This document shows positions 8,174 through 14,576 of a stretch of DNA of 25,749 nt, one piece after another. The stretch is from CAZSNH01 sp052388455 (GTDB lineage: Bacteria > Pseudomonadota > Alphaproteobacteria > Rhizobiales > Hyphomicrobiaceae), in NCBI GenBank assembly GCA_052388455.1, contig JBQTIA010000019.1:1-25749 (forward strand), read 5' to 3'. The translations under genes were made by a program, and so were the position numbers. Positions within the stretch are counted from its first letter, which is position 1. Each line of letters begins with the position of its first letter. The notes below the pieces were generated by a model that saw only the letters and a list, made by a program, of their open reading frames with translations, ran no database searches and was not told where the DNA came from.

Positions 8174-9292
8174 CTACGCCGCGAGAGCCTCCACTTTTCC
8201 CGGGCCTCCGTCGAAGCCGAGCGAGGCCGCGACGGCCGGATGCATGATGCGCCCATCGCGCACGTTGAGACCGGCAGCCAGATGCGGATCGCGGTCGAAG
8301 GCGGCGAGCCCGCGCTCGGCGAGCTTGAACACGAAAGGCAGCGTCGCGTTGTTCAGCGCCTGTGCGCTGGTCACGGGCACTGCGCCCGGCATATTGGCGA
8401 CGCAGTAGTGGATGACGCCGTCGACCTCGTAGGTCGGGTTGGCATGCGTCGTCGGCTTCGAGGTCTCGAAACAGCCGCCCTGATCGATGGAGACATCGAC
8501 GAGCACGGCGCCGCGCTTCATCTCTTTCAGCATCGGCCGCGTCACGAGCTTCGGTGCGCTGGCTCCCGGCACGAGCACGGCGCCGATCACCACATCCGCC
8601 CCGAGCACCTCCGTCTCGACCGTGTCCATGGTCGAATAGAGTGTGCGTGCGCGGCCCTCGAACAGCTCGTCGAGCTGGCGGAGGCGGGACAGGGATTTGT
8701 CGAGGACCGAGACCTCGGCGCCGAGGCCGGCAGCCATGCGCGCCGCGTGCGTACCGACCACACCGCCGCCGAGCACGACGACCTTGGCCGGTTTGACGCC
8801 CGGTACGCCGCCCATCAGCACGCCGCGACCGCCCGAGTGTCGGCGCAGCGCGAGAGCCGCGGCTTCGATCGACAGGCGTCCGGCAACCTCGCTCATCGGG
8901 GCGAGCAGCGGCAAGCCGCCGCTGGCGTCGGTCACCGTCTCGTAGGCGATGGCCGCGGCGCCGGAGGCCATCAGCCCGCGCGCCTGATCCGGATCGGGCG
9001 CGAGATGCAGGTAGGTGAAAAGGATCTGGCCGGGATTGAGCCGCGTGTATTCGCTGCGCTGCGGCTCTTTCACTTTGACGATCATGTCCGCCTCGCGAAA
9101 TACCGCGTCGGCGTCCGGCACGATGCGGGCGCCGGCTTTGGCGTAGGTCGCGTCGTCGGCGAAGATGCCGGCACCGGCACCTGACTGGACGATGATCTCG
9201 TGGCTCTTGGCGGCCAGCTCCCGCACCGACCCCGGAACGAGGCCGACGCGGAACTCGTTGGTCTTGATCTCAGTCGGAACGCCGATGCGCAT
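8174..9292 (-). CDS. ald: Alanine dehydrogenase
   Basis: A 372-residue NAD-dependent enzyme converting L-alanine to pyruvate and ammonium, and the reverse. The N-terminus MRIGVPTEIKTNEFRVGLVP is diagnostic of the alanine dehydrogenase/transhydrogenase family. Catalytic lysine and histidine lie in IVKVKEPQ and FTYLHLAPD, and the NAD-binding loop reads VVVLGGGVVGTHAA near residue 170. The C-terminal HYCVANMPGAVPVTSAQALN is characteristic of true alanine dehydrogenases rather than transhydrogenase alpha subunits, and length matches the family. A strong ribosome binding site (GAGGAG) precedes the ATG. It diverges from an Lrp/AsnC regulator, which is a common arrangement for ald. Confidence 0.96.
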   Translation of the reverse strand: MRIGVPTEIKTNEFRVGLVPGSVRELAAKSHEIIVQSGAGAGIFADDATYAKAGARIVPDADAVFREADMIVKVKEPQRSEYTRLNPGQILFTYLHLAPDPDQARGLMASGAAAIAYETVTDASGGLPLLAPMSEVAGRLSIEAAALALRRHSGGRGVLMGGVPGVKPAKVVVLGGGVVGTHAARMAAGLGAEVSVLDKSLSRLRQLDELFEGRARTLYSTMDTVETEVLGADVVIGAVLVPGASAPKLVTRPMLKEMKRGAVLVDVSIDQGGCFETSKPTTHANPTYEVDGVIHYCVANMPGAVPVTSAQALNNATLPFVFKLAERGLAAFDRDPHLAAGLNVRDGRIMHPAVAASLGFDGGPGKVEALAA

Positions 9293-9334
9293 GGCTGATC
9301 TCCTCTTGGGGGTCGAAGGTAGTGGGCACTCGGT

Positions 9335-9433
9335 TCAGCGGGTTCGCGGCGTGAACGGACGGCGAGTTCTCGCCGAGGTGGCACGAGCCGTCCTCAGCAG
9401 GGAAAACAGCAGGGCGGGGTCGATGAAGCGCAT
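9335..9433 (-). CDS. Candidate 32-aa small protein or leader peptide upstream of ald
   Basis: A small frame on the same strand as ald ends 42 bases before the ald start. It has GGAG seven bases before its ATG. The predicted product begins MRFIDPALLFSLLRTARA, a short hydrophobic helix, and continues with an arginine- and threonine-rich tail. Codons are G/C-ending as in real genes here. An in-frame ATG at 9460 would give 41 residues but has a poorer ribosome site. Without comparative data it could be a real small membrane-associated protein, a leader, or chance. Confidence 0.3.
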   Translation of the reverse strand: MRFIDPALLFSLLRTARATSARTRRPFTPRTR

Positions 9434-9537
9434 GATCAGTCTCCGTTTCTTGGTGGGCATCGTGGCCCTTGGAGAAGAGAATCGCCGATTTGGCGGGCGG
9501 ATAGCCGGCGAACCGGCTTGAAAAAGCGCTGGAATGC

Positions 9538-9550
9538 GCAGATTATCTGC
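9538..9550. promoter_or_regulatory. Palindromic operator candidate between ald and the Lrp-type regulator
   Basis: GCAGAT-T-ATCTGC is a perfect 6+1+6 palindrome, followed directly by a second imperfect one (ATCAGATCTTGAT, 9551-9563). It lies 27 bases before the regulator's ATG and about 245 bases from ald. Lrp/AsnC proteins bind such imperfect AT-centred palindromes in divergent control regions, so auto-regulation and perhaps control of ald is inferred. Confidence 0.45.
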
Positions 9551-9576
9551 ATCAGATCTTGATATTGAGCCGGAAA

Positions 9577-10056
9577 ATGAACTTCACAACCTTGGATACG
9601 CTGGATCGCGCCATCCTGGCCGCCCTGGTTGAGGACGGCCGCCAGACCCAGGTCGAGCTGGCCGAACGCATCCCGCTCTCGCCCACGGCCATCGCCCGGC
9701 GCATCAAAGCGCTCGAGGCAGCGGGCATCATCGAGGGCTATCAAGCCCGTGTCAGCCGCCGGGCGCTCGGGCTGTCGGTGACGGTCATCGTTGCCATCAG
9801 TCTCAAAAGCCAGAACGAGGAATTGCTTGCCGCCTTCGAAAAAGCGGTGAACGCCGCGCCATCGGTCATCGGCTGCCAGCTCATGTCCGGCGAAGACGAC
9901 TACATCGTCACCGTGATGGCGCGCGATCTCGCCGACTTCGAGCGCATCCACAAGACCGAGCTGTCGCGCCTGCCCGGCGTCGCCCGCATGGTCTCGAGCT
10001 TCGTGCTGCGCGAGGTCGCGAGCCGCTCGCTCCCCGTCTCGAGCCTGACAGCATAG
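9577..10056 (+). CDS. Lrp/AsnC family transcriptional regulator, probable regulator of ald
   Basis: A 159-residue regulator with an N-terminal winged helix-turn-helix (LDTLDRAILAALVEDGRQTQ, then ELAERIPLSPTAIARRIKAL, about residues 5-52). A C-terminal RAM ligand-binding domain follows (about 65-150; VTVIVAISLKSQ, then VIGCQLMSGEDDYIVTVMAR). In this family small effectors, often amino acids such as alanine, alter oligomer state. ATG at 9577 fits the family length; a TTG at 9559 would add six residues. Divergent from alanine dehydrogenase, the likely role is alanine-responsive control of ald, as described for AldR-like proteins. That role is inferred from position. Confidence 0.9.
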   Translation: MNFTTLDTLDRAILAALVEDGRQTQVELAERIPLSPTAIARRIKALEAAGIIEGYQARVSRRALGLSVTVIVAISLKSQNEELLAAFEKAVNAAPSVIGCQLMSGEDDYIVTVMARDLADFERIHKTELSRLPGVARMVSSFVLREVASRSLPVSSLTA

Positions 10057-10156
10057 CCCCGCGCACGGGAACAAACCAATTGACCGTTTCCATCCCGGAG
10101 AACGGCTGCTAGAAGCCCAGGGGCTGCATGACCGGTTCGCCGGCTCATGGGCGGTT

Positions 10157-10233
10157 CGGGGCGTAGCTCAGCCTGGTAGAGCACCTGCTTTGGGAGCAGG
10201 GGGTCGCAGTTTCGAATACTGTCGCCCCGACCA
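10157..10233 (+). tRNA. tRNA-Pro(UGG) with an atypical T-arm
   Basis: A full 77-base cloverleaf with encoded CCA. The acceptor stem is CGGGGCG (10157-10163) with CGCCCCG (10223-10229), followed by A and CCA. The D-arm is GCTC...GAGC. The anticodon stem CCTGC/GCAGG encloses loop TTTGGGA with anticodon TGG at 10191-10193. The T-stem is GCAGT/ACTGT (10206-10210 with 10218-10222) around TTCGAAT. The pair closing the T-loop (53-61) is therefore T-A instead of the near-invariant G-C, with both bases changed together so that pairing is kept. Confidence 0.95.
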
Positions 10234-10305
10234 AGACTTGACTGTTTACGTGTGAGTTGCCGTGTGCAGCGGCAATCGGAACCCGTTGCCTTTGGTCTGA
10301 AAGTC

Positions 10306-10611
10306 ATGGTCGCACGCATCTTCAGGCCCGCGAAAACCGCCATGCAGTCCGGCGAGGCGCGCACACGCGAATGGATGCTGGAGCACGAACCATCCGCCCC
10401 GCGCGAGATCGATCCGCTCATGGGATGGACCAGCTCACGGGATACCCGCACGCAAGTGCGCCTCGCCTTCGAGACCAAGGAGCAGGCCATCGCTTACGCG
10501 GAAAAGAATGGCCTCGCCTACATCGTATCCGACCCGCAGCCCCGCCAGCCTATCCGCAAATCCTACGCCGAGAATTTCCGCCACGACCGCAAGGTTCCCT
10601 GGACCCACTGA
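10306..10611 (+). CDS. NDUFS4-like NADH dehydrogenase (complex I) accessory subunit
   Basis: A 101-residue protein of the family called 'ETC complex I subunit conserved region', equivalent to the mitochondrial 18-kDa subunit NDUFS4 (AQDQ). It is an accessory subunit of respiratory complex I in alphaproteobacteria and probably sits on the peripheral arm. Diagnostic parts are MVARIFRPAKTAMQSG at the N-terminus, WMLEHEP, DPLMGWTSSRDTRTQVRLAF, and the C-terminal KSYAENFRHDRKVPWTH. The start at 10306 matches the usual N-terminus of the family; the frame is open slightly further upstream but that part has no family resemblance. It lies 72 bases after the tRNA gene. Confidence 0.92.
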   Translation: MVARIFRPAKTAMQSGEARTREWMLEHEPSAPREIDPLMGWTSSRDTRTQVRLAFETKEQAIAYAEKNGLAYIVSDPQPRQPIRKSYAENFRHDRKVPWTH

Positions 10612-10640
10612 CGCCCGAACCAGTGACCGAAGCGGTCAAC

Positions 10641-10808
10641 TCAGCGTGCCTTCCGGCACCGGTCGGAGCAGTATTTCACGTCCTCCCACACCCGCTGCCA
10701 CTTCTTCCGCCAGACGAACGGCCGGCCGCAGGCCACGCAGATTTTCTGTGGCAGCTCCGATTTGCGACGGCGCGGACTTTTCTCGAGGCTCTGGTCGTCA
10801 GTCGGCAA
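10641..10808 (-). CDS. DUF2256 zinc-ribbon protein, about 55 aa
   Basis: The sequence KICVACGRPFVWRKKWQRVW followed by KYCSDRCRK is the DUF2256 signature, with two CxxC-type pairs (CVAC, then CSDRC) likely to bind zinc. Function is unknown. No ATG is available. The TTG at 10808 is preceded by GGGAG at a good distance and gives a length close to the family's usual 50-60 residues. A TTG at 10877 would extend the protein to 78 residues but adds only low-complexity sequence. It is convergent with the complex I subunit gene and diverges from the next gene. Confidence 0.8.
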   Translation of the reverse strand: MPTDDQSLEKSPRRRKSELPQKICVACGRPFVWRKKWQRVWEDVKYCSDRCRKAR

Positions 10809-10956
10809 GGCAGGGGCTCCCTTTGCGGCGGCGAATAGGGCCGGCGGCTCGACCGCAGGCAGCCAGCCGCCCCTCAAACTTACGGAGTTATTCCCCTCGG
10901 CGACGGCGCGGACAAGCTGCTTTCAGGCTGTCACTCCGGCGAGGACGTTTTCCACA

Positions 10957-11388
10957 ATGCGCCTCTCAGAATACGTCCGCCGTGTCCTCGGTCTGGCCGT
11001 CGTCGTTTCGCGCTGGTCGGAACCGCTGGTCGCGCTCGACGCGGCCCGCCGGGAGCGGCTGGCGATCTACGCGGAGCGGGTCGCCGACACGTTGGCCCGG
11101 GCCGCCGATGGCCTCGTGCGGCTGGAGACCGACCCCACCAACCGCGGCCTCGCCCACGCCACGACCCGGGAGTTCGGGCGCATCCGCGGATATGTGGAGA
11201 CCATCGTGCATGCTTCACGACCGCATCTTGACGGACGAAAGCTGGCCGGAGTTAAAAGACGGCTCAAGCAGCTCGAAGCGGTTGGACCCGACGGACGGTC
11301 GGCAGCTCGCGGGCTGACGCTCCAGATCGAACGGCTGCTCGCCGCCGAAGGGTACTTCCGGGCACTCGCCGACGCACTGCGAACCTGA
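10957..11388 (+). CDS. Unknown helical protein, 143 aa
   Basis: I do not recognise a family. From ATG 10957 the protein begins MRLSEYVRRVLGLAVVVSRW and is almost entirely predicted amphipathic helix, with many Ala, Leu, Arg and Glu residues and no Cys. There is no signal peptide. Segments such as RLAIYAERVADTLARAADGL and the C-terminal IERLLAAEGYFRALADAL suggest a helical bundle. The frame continues upstream of the chosen start, but that part overlaps the DUF2256 control region and looks non-coding. Codon bias supports a real gene. Confidence 0.55.
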   Translation: MRLSEYVRRVLGLAVVVSRWSEPLVALDAARRERLAIYAERVADTLARAADGLVRLETDPTNRGLAHATTREFGRIRGYVETIVHASRPHLDGRKLAGVKRRLKQLEAVGPDGRSAARGLTLQIERLLAAEGYFRALADALRT

Positions 11389-11404
11389 CGGCCTGGACCA
11401 CGAT

Positions 11405-11431
11405 CGCTTCGGACCCTATCAGTCCGAAGCG
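11405..11431. terminator. Perfect 10-bp hairpin upstream of leuD
   Basis: CGCTTCGGAC (11405-11414) pairs with GTCCGAAGCG (11422-11431) around the loop CCTATCA. It lies 17 bases after the unknown helical gene and 55 bases before leuD. No T-run follows. It may terminate the upstream gene or act as a 5' element of leuD; no leucine-rich leader peptide is visible, so classical attenuation is unlikely. Confidence 0.4.
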
Positions 11432-11486
11432 TGTATCGTCGGTCTCGTCAAAGATCTAACCCCGTCGCGCCGCACGAGAGGAAGAC

Positions 11487-12095
11487 ATGCAGAAATTCAC
11501 GACCCTGACCGGCGTCGCCGCGCCACTGCCCATGCGCAACGTCGATACCGACATGATCATTCCGAAGCAGTTCCTGAAAACCATCCAGCGGACCGGCCTC
11601 GGCAAATCGCTGTTCTTCGAAATGCGCTACGATCCCGCCGACGGCAAGGAGATCGCCGCTTTCGTGCTGAACCAGCCGCAGTACCGAAAAGCGACGATCC
11701 TCGTGACGGGTGACAACTTCGGCTGCGGATCGAGCCGCGAGCACGCGCCGTGGGCCCTGCTGGACTACGGGTTCCGCTGCGTCATCGCCCCGGACTTCGC
11801 CGATATTTTCTACAACAACTGCTTCCAGAACGGCATCCTTCCGATCAAGCTGCCGCAGAAGGACGTCGACCGGCTGATGGACGACGCCCAGCGCGGCGCC
11901 AACGCCACCATCACGATCGATCTGGAGCGGCAGGAAATCCGTGGTCCAGACGGCGGCGTGATCAATTTCGACATCGATCCCTTCAAGAAGCACTGCCTGC
12001 TGAACGGCCTCGACAGCATCGGACTGACGCTGCAGAAGGAGCAGTCGATCGGCGCCTTCGAAGCGCAGGCCGCCGTGGCGAGGCCGTGGCTCTGA
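11487..12095 (+). CDS. leuD: 3-isopropylmalate dehydratase small subunit
   Basis: A 202-residue protein, the normal length for LeuD. With the iron-sulphur large subunit LeuC it isomerises 2-isopropylmalate to 3-isopropylmalate in leucine biosynthesis in the cytosol. The swivel-domain features are visible: NVDTDMIIPKQFLKT near the N-terminus, FGCGSSREHAPWAL carrying the substrate-contacting Ser-Arg region, and FADIFYNNCFQNGILPI. A ribosome binding site (GAGAGGAAG) precedes the ATG. leuC and leuB are not in the window, so the leu genes are dispersed here. Confidence 0.97.
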   Translation: MQKFTTLTGVAAPLPMRNVDTDMIIPKQFLKTIQRTGLGKSLFFEMRYDPADGKEIAAFVLNQPQYRKATILVTGDNFGCGSSREHAPWALLDYGFRCVIAPDFADIFYNNCFQNGILPIKLPQKDVDRLMDDAQRGANATITIDLERQEIRGPDGGVINFDIDPFKKHCLLNGLDSIGLTLQKEQSIGAFEAQAAVARPWL

Positions 12096-12199
12096 TCGAA
12101 ATGCTTCGCTGCACATCGACGCCGGCCGACCAAGGGAAACTCTGGCGCATATTTCGAGTGTGTCGGCCCAGAAAATTCGACACCGCGAGGAAACCTACG

Positions 12200-12595
12200 A
12201 TGGCCAAGGCCGTTCACTCGATGATCCGCGTCATGGACGAGGCGCGATCCGTCGACTTCTACTCCAAGTGTTTCGGGCTCGCGGTTGCCGGCCGCTACGA
12301 CTGGCCGGACTTCACGCTCATCTACATGAGCAACGCGACCAGCGACTTCGAGCTGGAGCTGACGGTGAACAAGGGCCGCGCGGAGCCCTATCAGCTCGGA
12401 ACGGGCTATGGGCACCTCGCGTTCGTCGTCGATGACCTCGAGGCGGAGCATGCGCGAATCGCGGCTGCTGGCTTCGCTCCCAAGGATCTCAAGCAGATGA
12501 GTCACGACGGTCGGCCGTTCGGCCGGTTCTTCTTCATCGAGGATCCGGACGGGTACAAGATCGAAGTCCTGGCCAGAGGCGGCCGGTTCAAATAG
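12200..12595 (+). CDS. gloA: Glyoxalase I-like VOC protein (lactoylglutathione lyase)
   Basis: A 131-residue single-domain vicinal oxygen chelate protein. Glyoxalase I converts the methylglyoxal-glutathione hemithioacetal to S-lactoylglutathione. Four metal ligands appear in the expected order: His6 (KAVHSMIRV), Glu in FELELT, His in GYGHLAFVV and Glu in YKIEVL. The motif FIEDPDGYKIE is typical of GloA. The start gives MAKAVHSMIRVMDEARSVDF, matching the family N-terminus, with AGGAAA upstream. It follows leuD by 104 bases; a functional link is not evident. Metal preference cannot be read from sequence. Confidence 0.88.
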   Translation: MAKAVHSMIRVMDEARSVDFYSKCFGLAVAGRYDWPDFTLIYMSNATSDFELELTVNKGRAEPYQLGTGYGHLAFVVDDLEAEHARIAAAGFAPKDLKQMSHDGRPFGRFFFIEDPDGYKIEVLARGGRFK

Positions 12596-12632
12596 GCAAA
12601 CCCGTGCACCACTAGACTTTTGGGAGCCGCAA

Positions 12633-13175
12633 ATGCGATTGAGAGTCCTTGCTATGGGGATGGCCGTCAGCTCGGCCGCGATGGTCGGGCAAACGGCCAC
12701 CGCTCAAACCAAGGGCCCGTTCGACGGCCTGGCCGGATACTGGTCCGGTCAAGGCCGCCTTGGCTTCAAGGACGGCAAGACCGAGGCCGTCACCTGCCGC
12801 ACGACCTACTTCGTTTCCGAGAACGCGGCGGAGCTGAAGCAGAACATCCGCTGTGCCTCGGGCGGCGCCAAGATCGAGGTCAAGAGCATCGTCCGGCACA
12901 CGGCAGGCAAACTCACCGGCACCTGGACCGAAACCGTGTACGACAAGGCGGGCGATATCACCGGCGAAGTGACGCCGCGTGGATTTCGCGTGCTGGTAAA
13001 GGGCTCGGAAGTCGACGCCAGCATGGACATCATCAACCGCGAAGCCCGCCAGATGATTGAAATCCAGTTTCACGACAGCATCCTGCTCGGGCTCACCTTG
13101 ATGCTGACCAAGGGCACGTCGGAAACGGTCACCGGCGGCATCGGCCGCGAGCCGGCCGCACCACCAAGCCCGTGA
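12633..13175 (+). CDS. Exported protein of unknown function, 180 aa
   Basis: The N-terminus has a Sec signal peptide (MRLRVLAMGMAVSSAAMVGQ, cleavage likely after TATA at about residue 24), so the protein is periplasmic. The mature part has a lipocalin-like or beta-rich rhythm: GYWSGQGRLGFKDGKTEAVT, CRTTYF, IRCASGGAKIEVKSIV, LTGTWTETVYD, with two cysteines that could pair. I recall similar exported proteins in Hyphomicrobiales but cannot name a family with confidence. GGGAG lies before the ATG, 37 bases after the glyoxalase gene, so the two may be co-transcribed. Confidence 0.65.
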   Translation: MRLRVLAMGMAVSSAAMVGQTATAQTKGPFDGLAGYWSGQGRLGFKDGKTEAVTCRTTYFVSENAAELKQNIRCASGGAKIEVKSIVRHTAGKLTGTWTETVYDKAGDITGEVTPRGFRVLVKGSEVDASMDIINREARQMIEIQFHDSILLGLTLMLTKGTSETVTGGIGREPAAPPSP

Positions 13176-13190
13176 CCGCACGCGGCGAGG

Positions 13191-13691
13191 TTACTGAATG
13201 GCTGCCGTGGTGCGGGCGATGGCGAGCGCACCCTTGAGGGCGTCGGCGAAATCCCGCCGCTCGTCGTCGGTGAGAAAACGCCCGAACTCGAATTCCTCCC
13301 CGTGCGACTGGAGCCGCAGCGTGGTTCTCCCGTCGATCGCCTCGCTGAAGAGCACGCGGACCCAGTAGGGATTGAACTCGAACCGGCGCCGCTCGCCAGA
13401 AGGCTCGACCCGCGTAACCGCCAGCAGGGAGGGAGTCAATTCCACAAGTTCGTGTCGACGCCCCGCACGATAGTTGAGCTGGAACGCAAGATAGACGGCC
13501 AGCACGTCCAGGCCGAAAAATCCGAACACCGGCCAGGCTCCCTGCAGCATGAAAGCGGTGCCGACGATAAAACTCACCAGCGCGAGGCTGGACATCAGAA
13601 TGATAAAGCCCCGCCGTCCGAGCGACCGGTGCGGGTGCAGGATCGCGCGGAACCCCTCACCCTCTTGCGCTAGGGAAGTTCTCTCCGCCAT
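13191..13691 (-). CDS. DUF2244 family membrane protein, 166 aa
   Basis: An integral membrane protein with two adjacent hydrophobic segments, about residues 29-48 (GFIILMSSLALVSFIVGTAF) and 52-72 (AWPVFGFFGLDVLAVYLAF). A cytoplasmic beta-rich domain follows, including RRRFEFNPYWVRV and the C-terminal DDERRDFADALKGALA. This is the DUF2244 pattern; function is unknown. The ATG at 13691 (MAERTSLAQEGEGFRAILHP) gives the family N-terminus; the frame extends further, but into the divergent nth gene. Pairing with nth is common in Hyphomicrobiales. Confidence 0.85.
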   Translation of the reverse strand: MAERTSLAQEGEGFRAILHPHRSLGRRGFIILMSSLALVSFIVGTAFMLQGAWPVFGFFGLDVLAVYLAFQLNYRAGRRHELVELTPSLLAVTRVEPSGERRRFEFNPYWVRVLFSEAIDGRTTLRLQSHGEEFEFGRFLTDDERRDFADALKGALAIARTTAAIQ

Positions 13692-13735
13692 GCTGGCGAG
13701 CCTAACCTCGTTTCGAGCGGAGATGAAGTACAGAC

Positions 13736-14452
13736 ATGACTGCGACGCCGAGCCTGAAGCCAAGGAGGCAGCGTGGCACCAACCCCCGGAGCCCTTCGGC
13801 TCGACGACGCATTACTTCCTATACGCGGCAGCAGGCCAAAGAGATTTTCGAAATTTTTGCCGCAGCCATGCCGAATCCGAAGGGCGAGCTGGAGCACGTG
13901 AACGCGTTCACACTTCTGGTCGCGGTGGTTCTGTCGGCACAGGCGACCGATGCCGGCGTCAACAAGGCGACACGGGCGCTCTTCCGGGCCGCCGACACAC
14001 CGGAAATGATGCTGGCCCTCGGCGAGGAGCGGATTCGTGAGCATATCCGGACCATTGGGCTCTACCGCAACAAGGCGAAGAACGTCCTCAAGCTGTCAGA
14101 ACGGCTGGTTGCCGAGCACGGAGGCGAGGTGCCGCGCAACCGGGCGGCGCTCGAAGCCCTGCCGGGTGTCGGGCGAAAAACCGCCAACGTTGTGCTGAAC
14201 GTCGCCTTCGGCGAGCCGACGATGGCGGTCGACACCCACGTTTTCCGGGTCGCCAACAGGATCGGGCTGACGCGAGGCACCACACCGCTGGCCGTCGAGG
14301 AGGACCTGCTGCGCCTTATTTCACCCGAGCACGCCCTCCATGCCCACCACTGGCTGATTCTGCACGGGCGCTATCTGTGCAAGGCGCGCAAGCCCGAGTG
14401 CCCCCGGTGTCCGATTCAGAGCCACTGCCGCTTCGAACCGAAAACGATATAG
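13736..14452 (+). CDS. nth: Endonuclease III, DNA glycosylase/AP lyase
   Basis: A 238-residue base-excision repair enzyme acting on oxidised pyrimidines. The helix-hairpin-helix and catalytic lysine lie in LPGVGRKTANVVLN, and the catalytic aspartate in AVDTHVFRVANRIGL. The C-terminal iron-sulphur ligands CKARKPECPRCPIQSHC show the exact C-x6-C-x2-C-x5-C spacing. The N-terminal 30 residues are a basic extension (KPRRQRG...ARRRI) before the conserved core, so a later start cannot be excluded. It diverges from the DUF2244 gene with 44 bases between starts. Confidence 0.97.
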   Translation: MTATPSLKPRRQRGTNPRSPSARRRITSYTRQQAKEIFEIFAAAMPNPKGELEHVNAFTLLVAVVLSAQATDAGVNKATRALFRAADTPEMMLALGEERIREHIRTIGLYRNKAKNVLKLSERLVAEHGGEVPRNRAALEALPGVGRKTANVVLNVAFGEPTMAVDTHVFRVANRIGLTRGTTPLAVEEDLLRLISPEHALHAHHWLILHGRYLCKARKPECPRCPIQSHCRFEPKTI

Positions 14453-14576
14453 TCTACCAAAGACATAGAGGAACCAGACACGACCATCCAGACCGATGAT
14501 GCCGCGAGACTTCCAGCTTCTGCATCTGCGCTCGAAGGCTCAAATCGCCTGCAATGTTCCGACCAAAGGTTTTCGA

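Noticed and set aside
7457..9184. Long plus-strand open frame across the GST end, the unknown gene and the ald region
   Set aside because: It covers several real genes in other frames or strands and has shadow-frame composition.
10080..10156. Promoter for the tRNA gene starting with TTGACC at 10080
   Set aside because: No -10 box at acceptable spacing; the nearest candidate (TGCTAG) is 21 bases away.
10257..10275. Terminator for the tRNA gene (TTGCCG/CGGCAA hairpin)
   Set aside because: Only 6 base pairs and no T-run; too weak to list.
11389..11486. Leucine attenuator before leuD
   Set aside because: A hairpin exists but there is no short frame rich in leucine codons and no T-run terminator.
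12124..12168. Inverted repeat GGCCGAC/GTCGGCC before the glyoxalase gene
   Set aside because: Only 7 bases with 31 bases between arms, and made of GC-rich words common in this genome.
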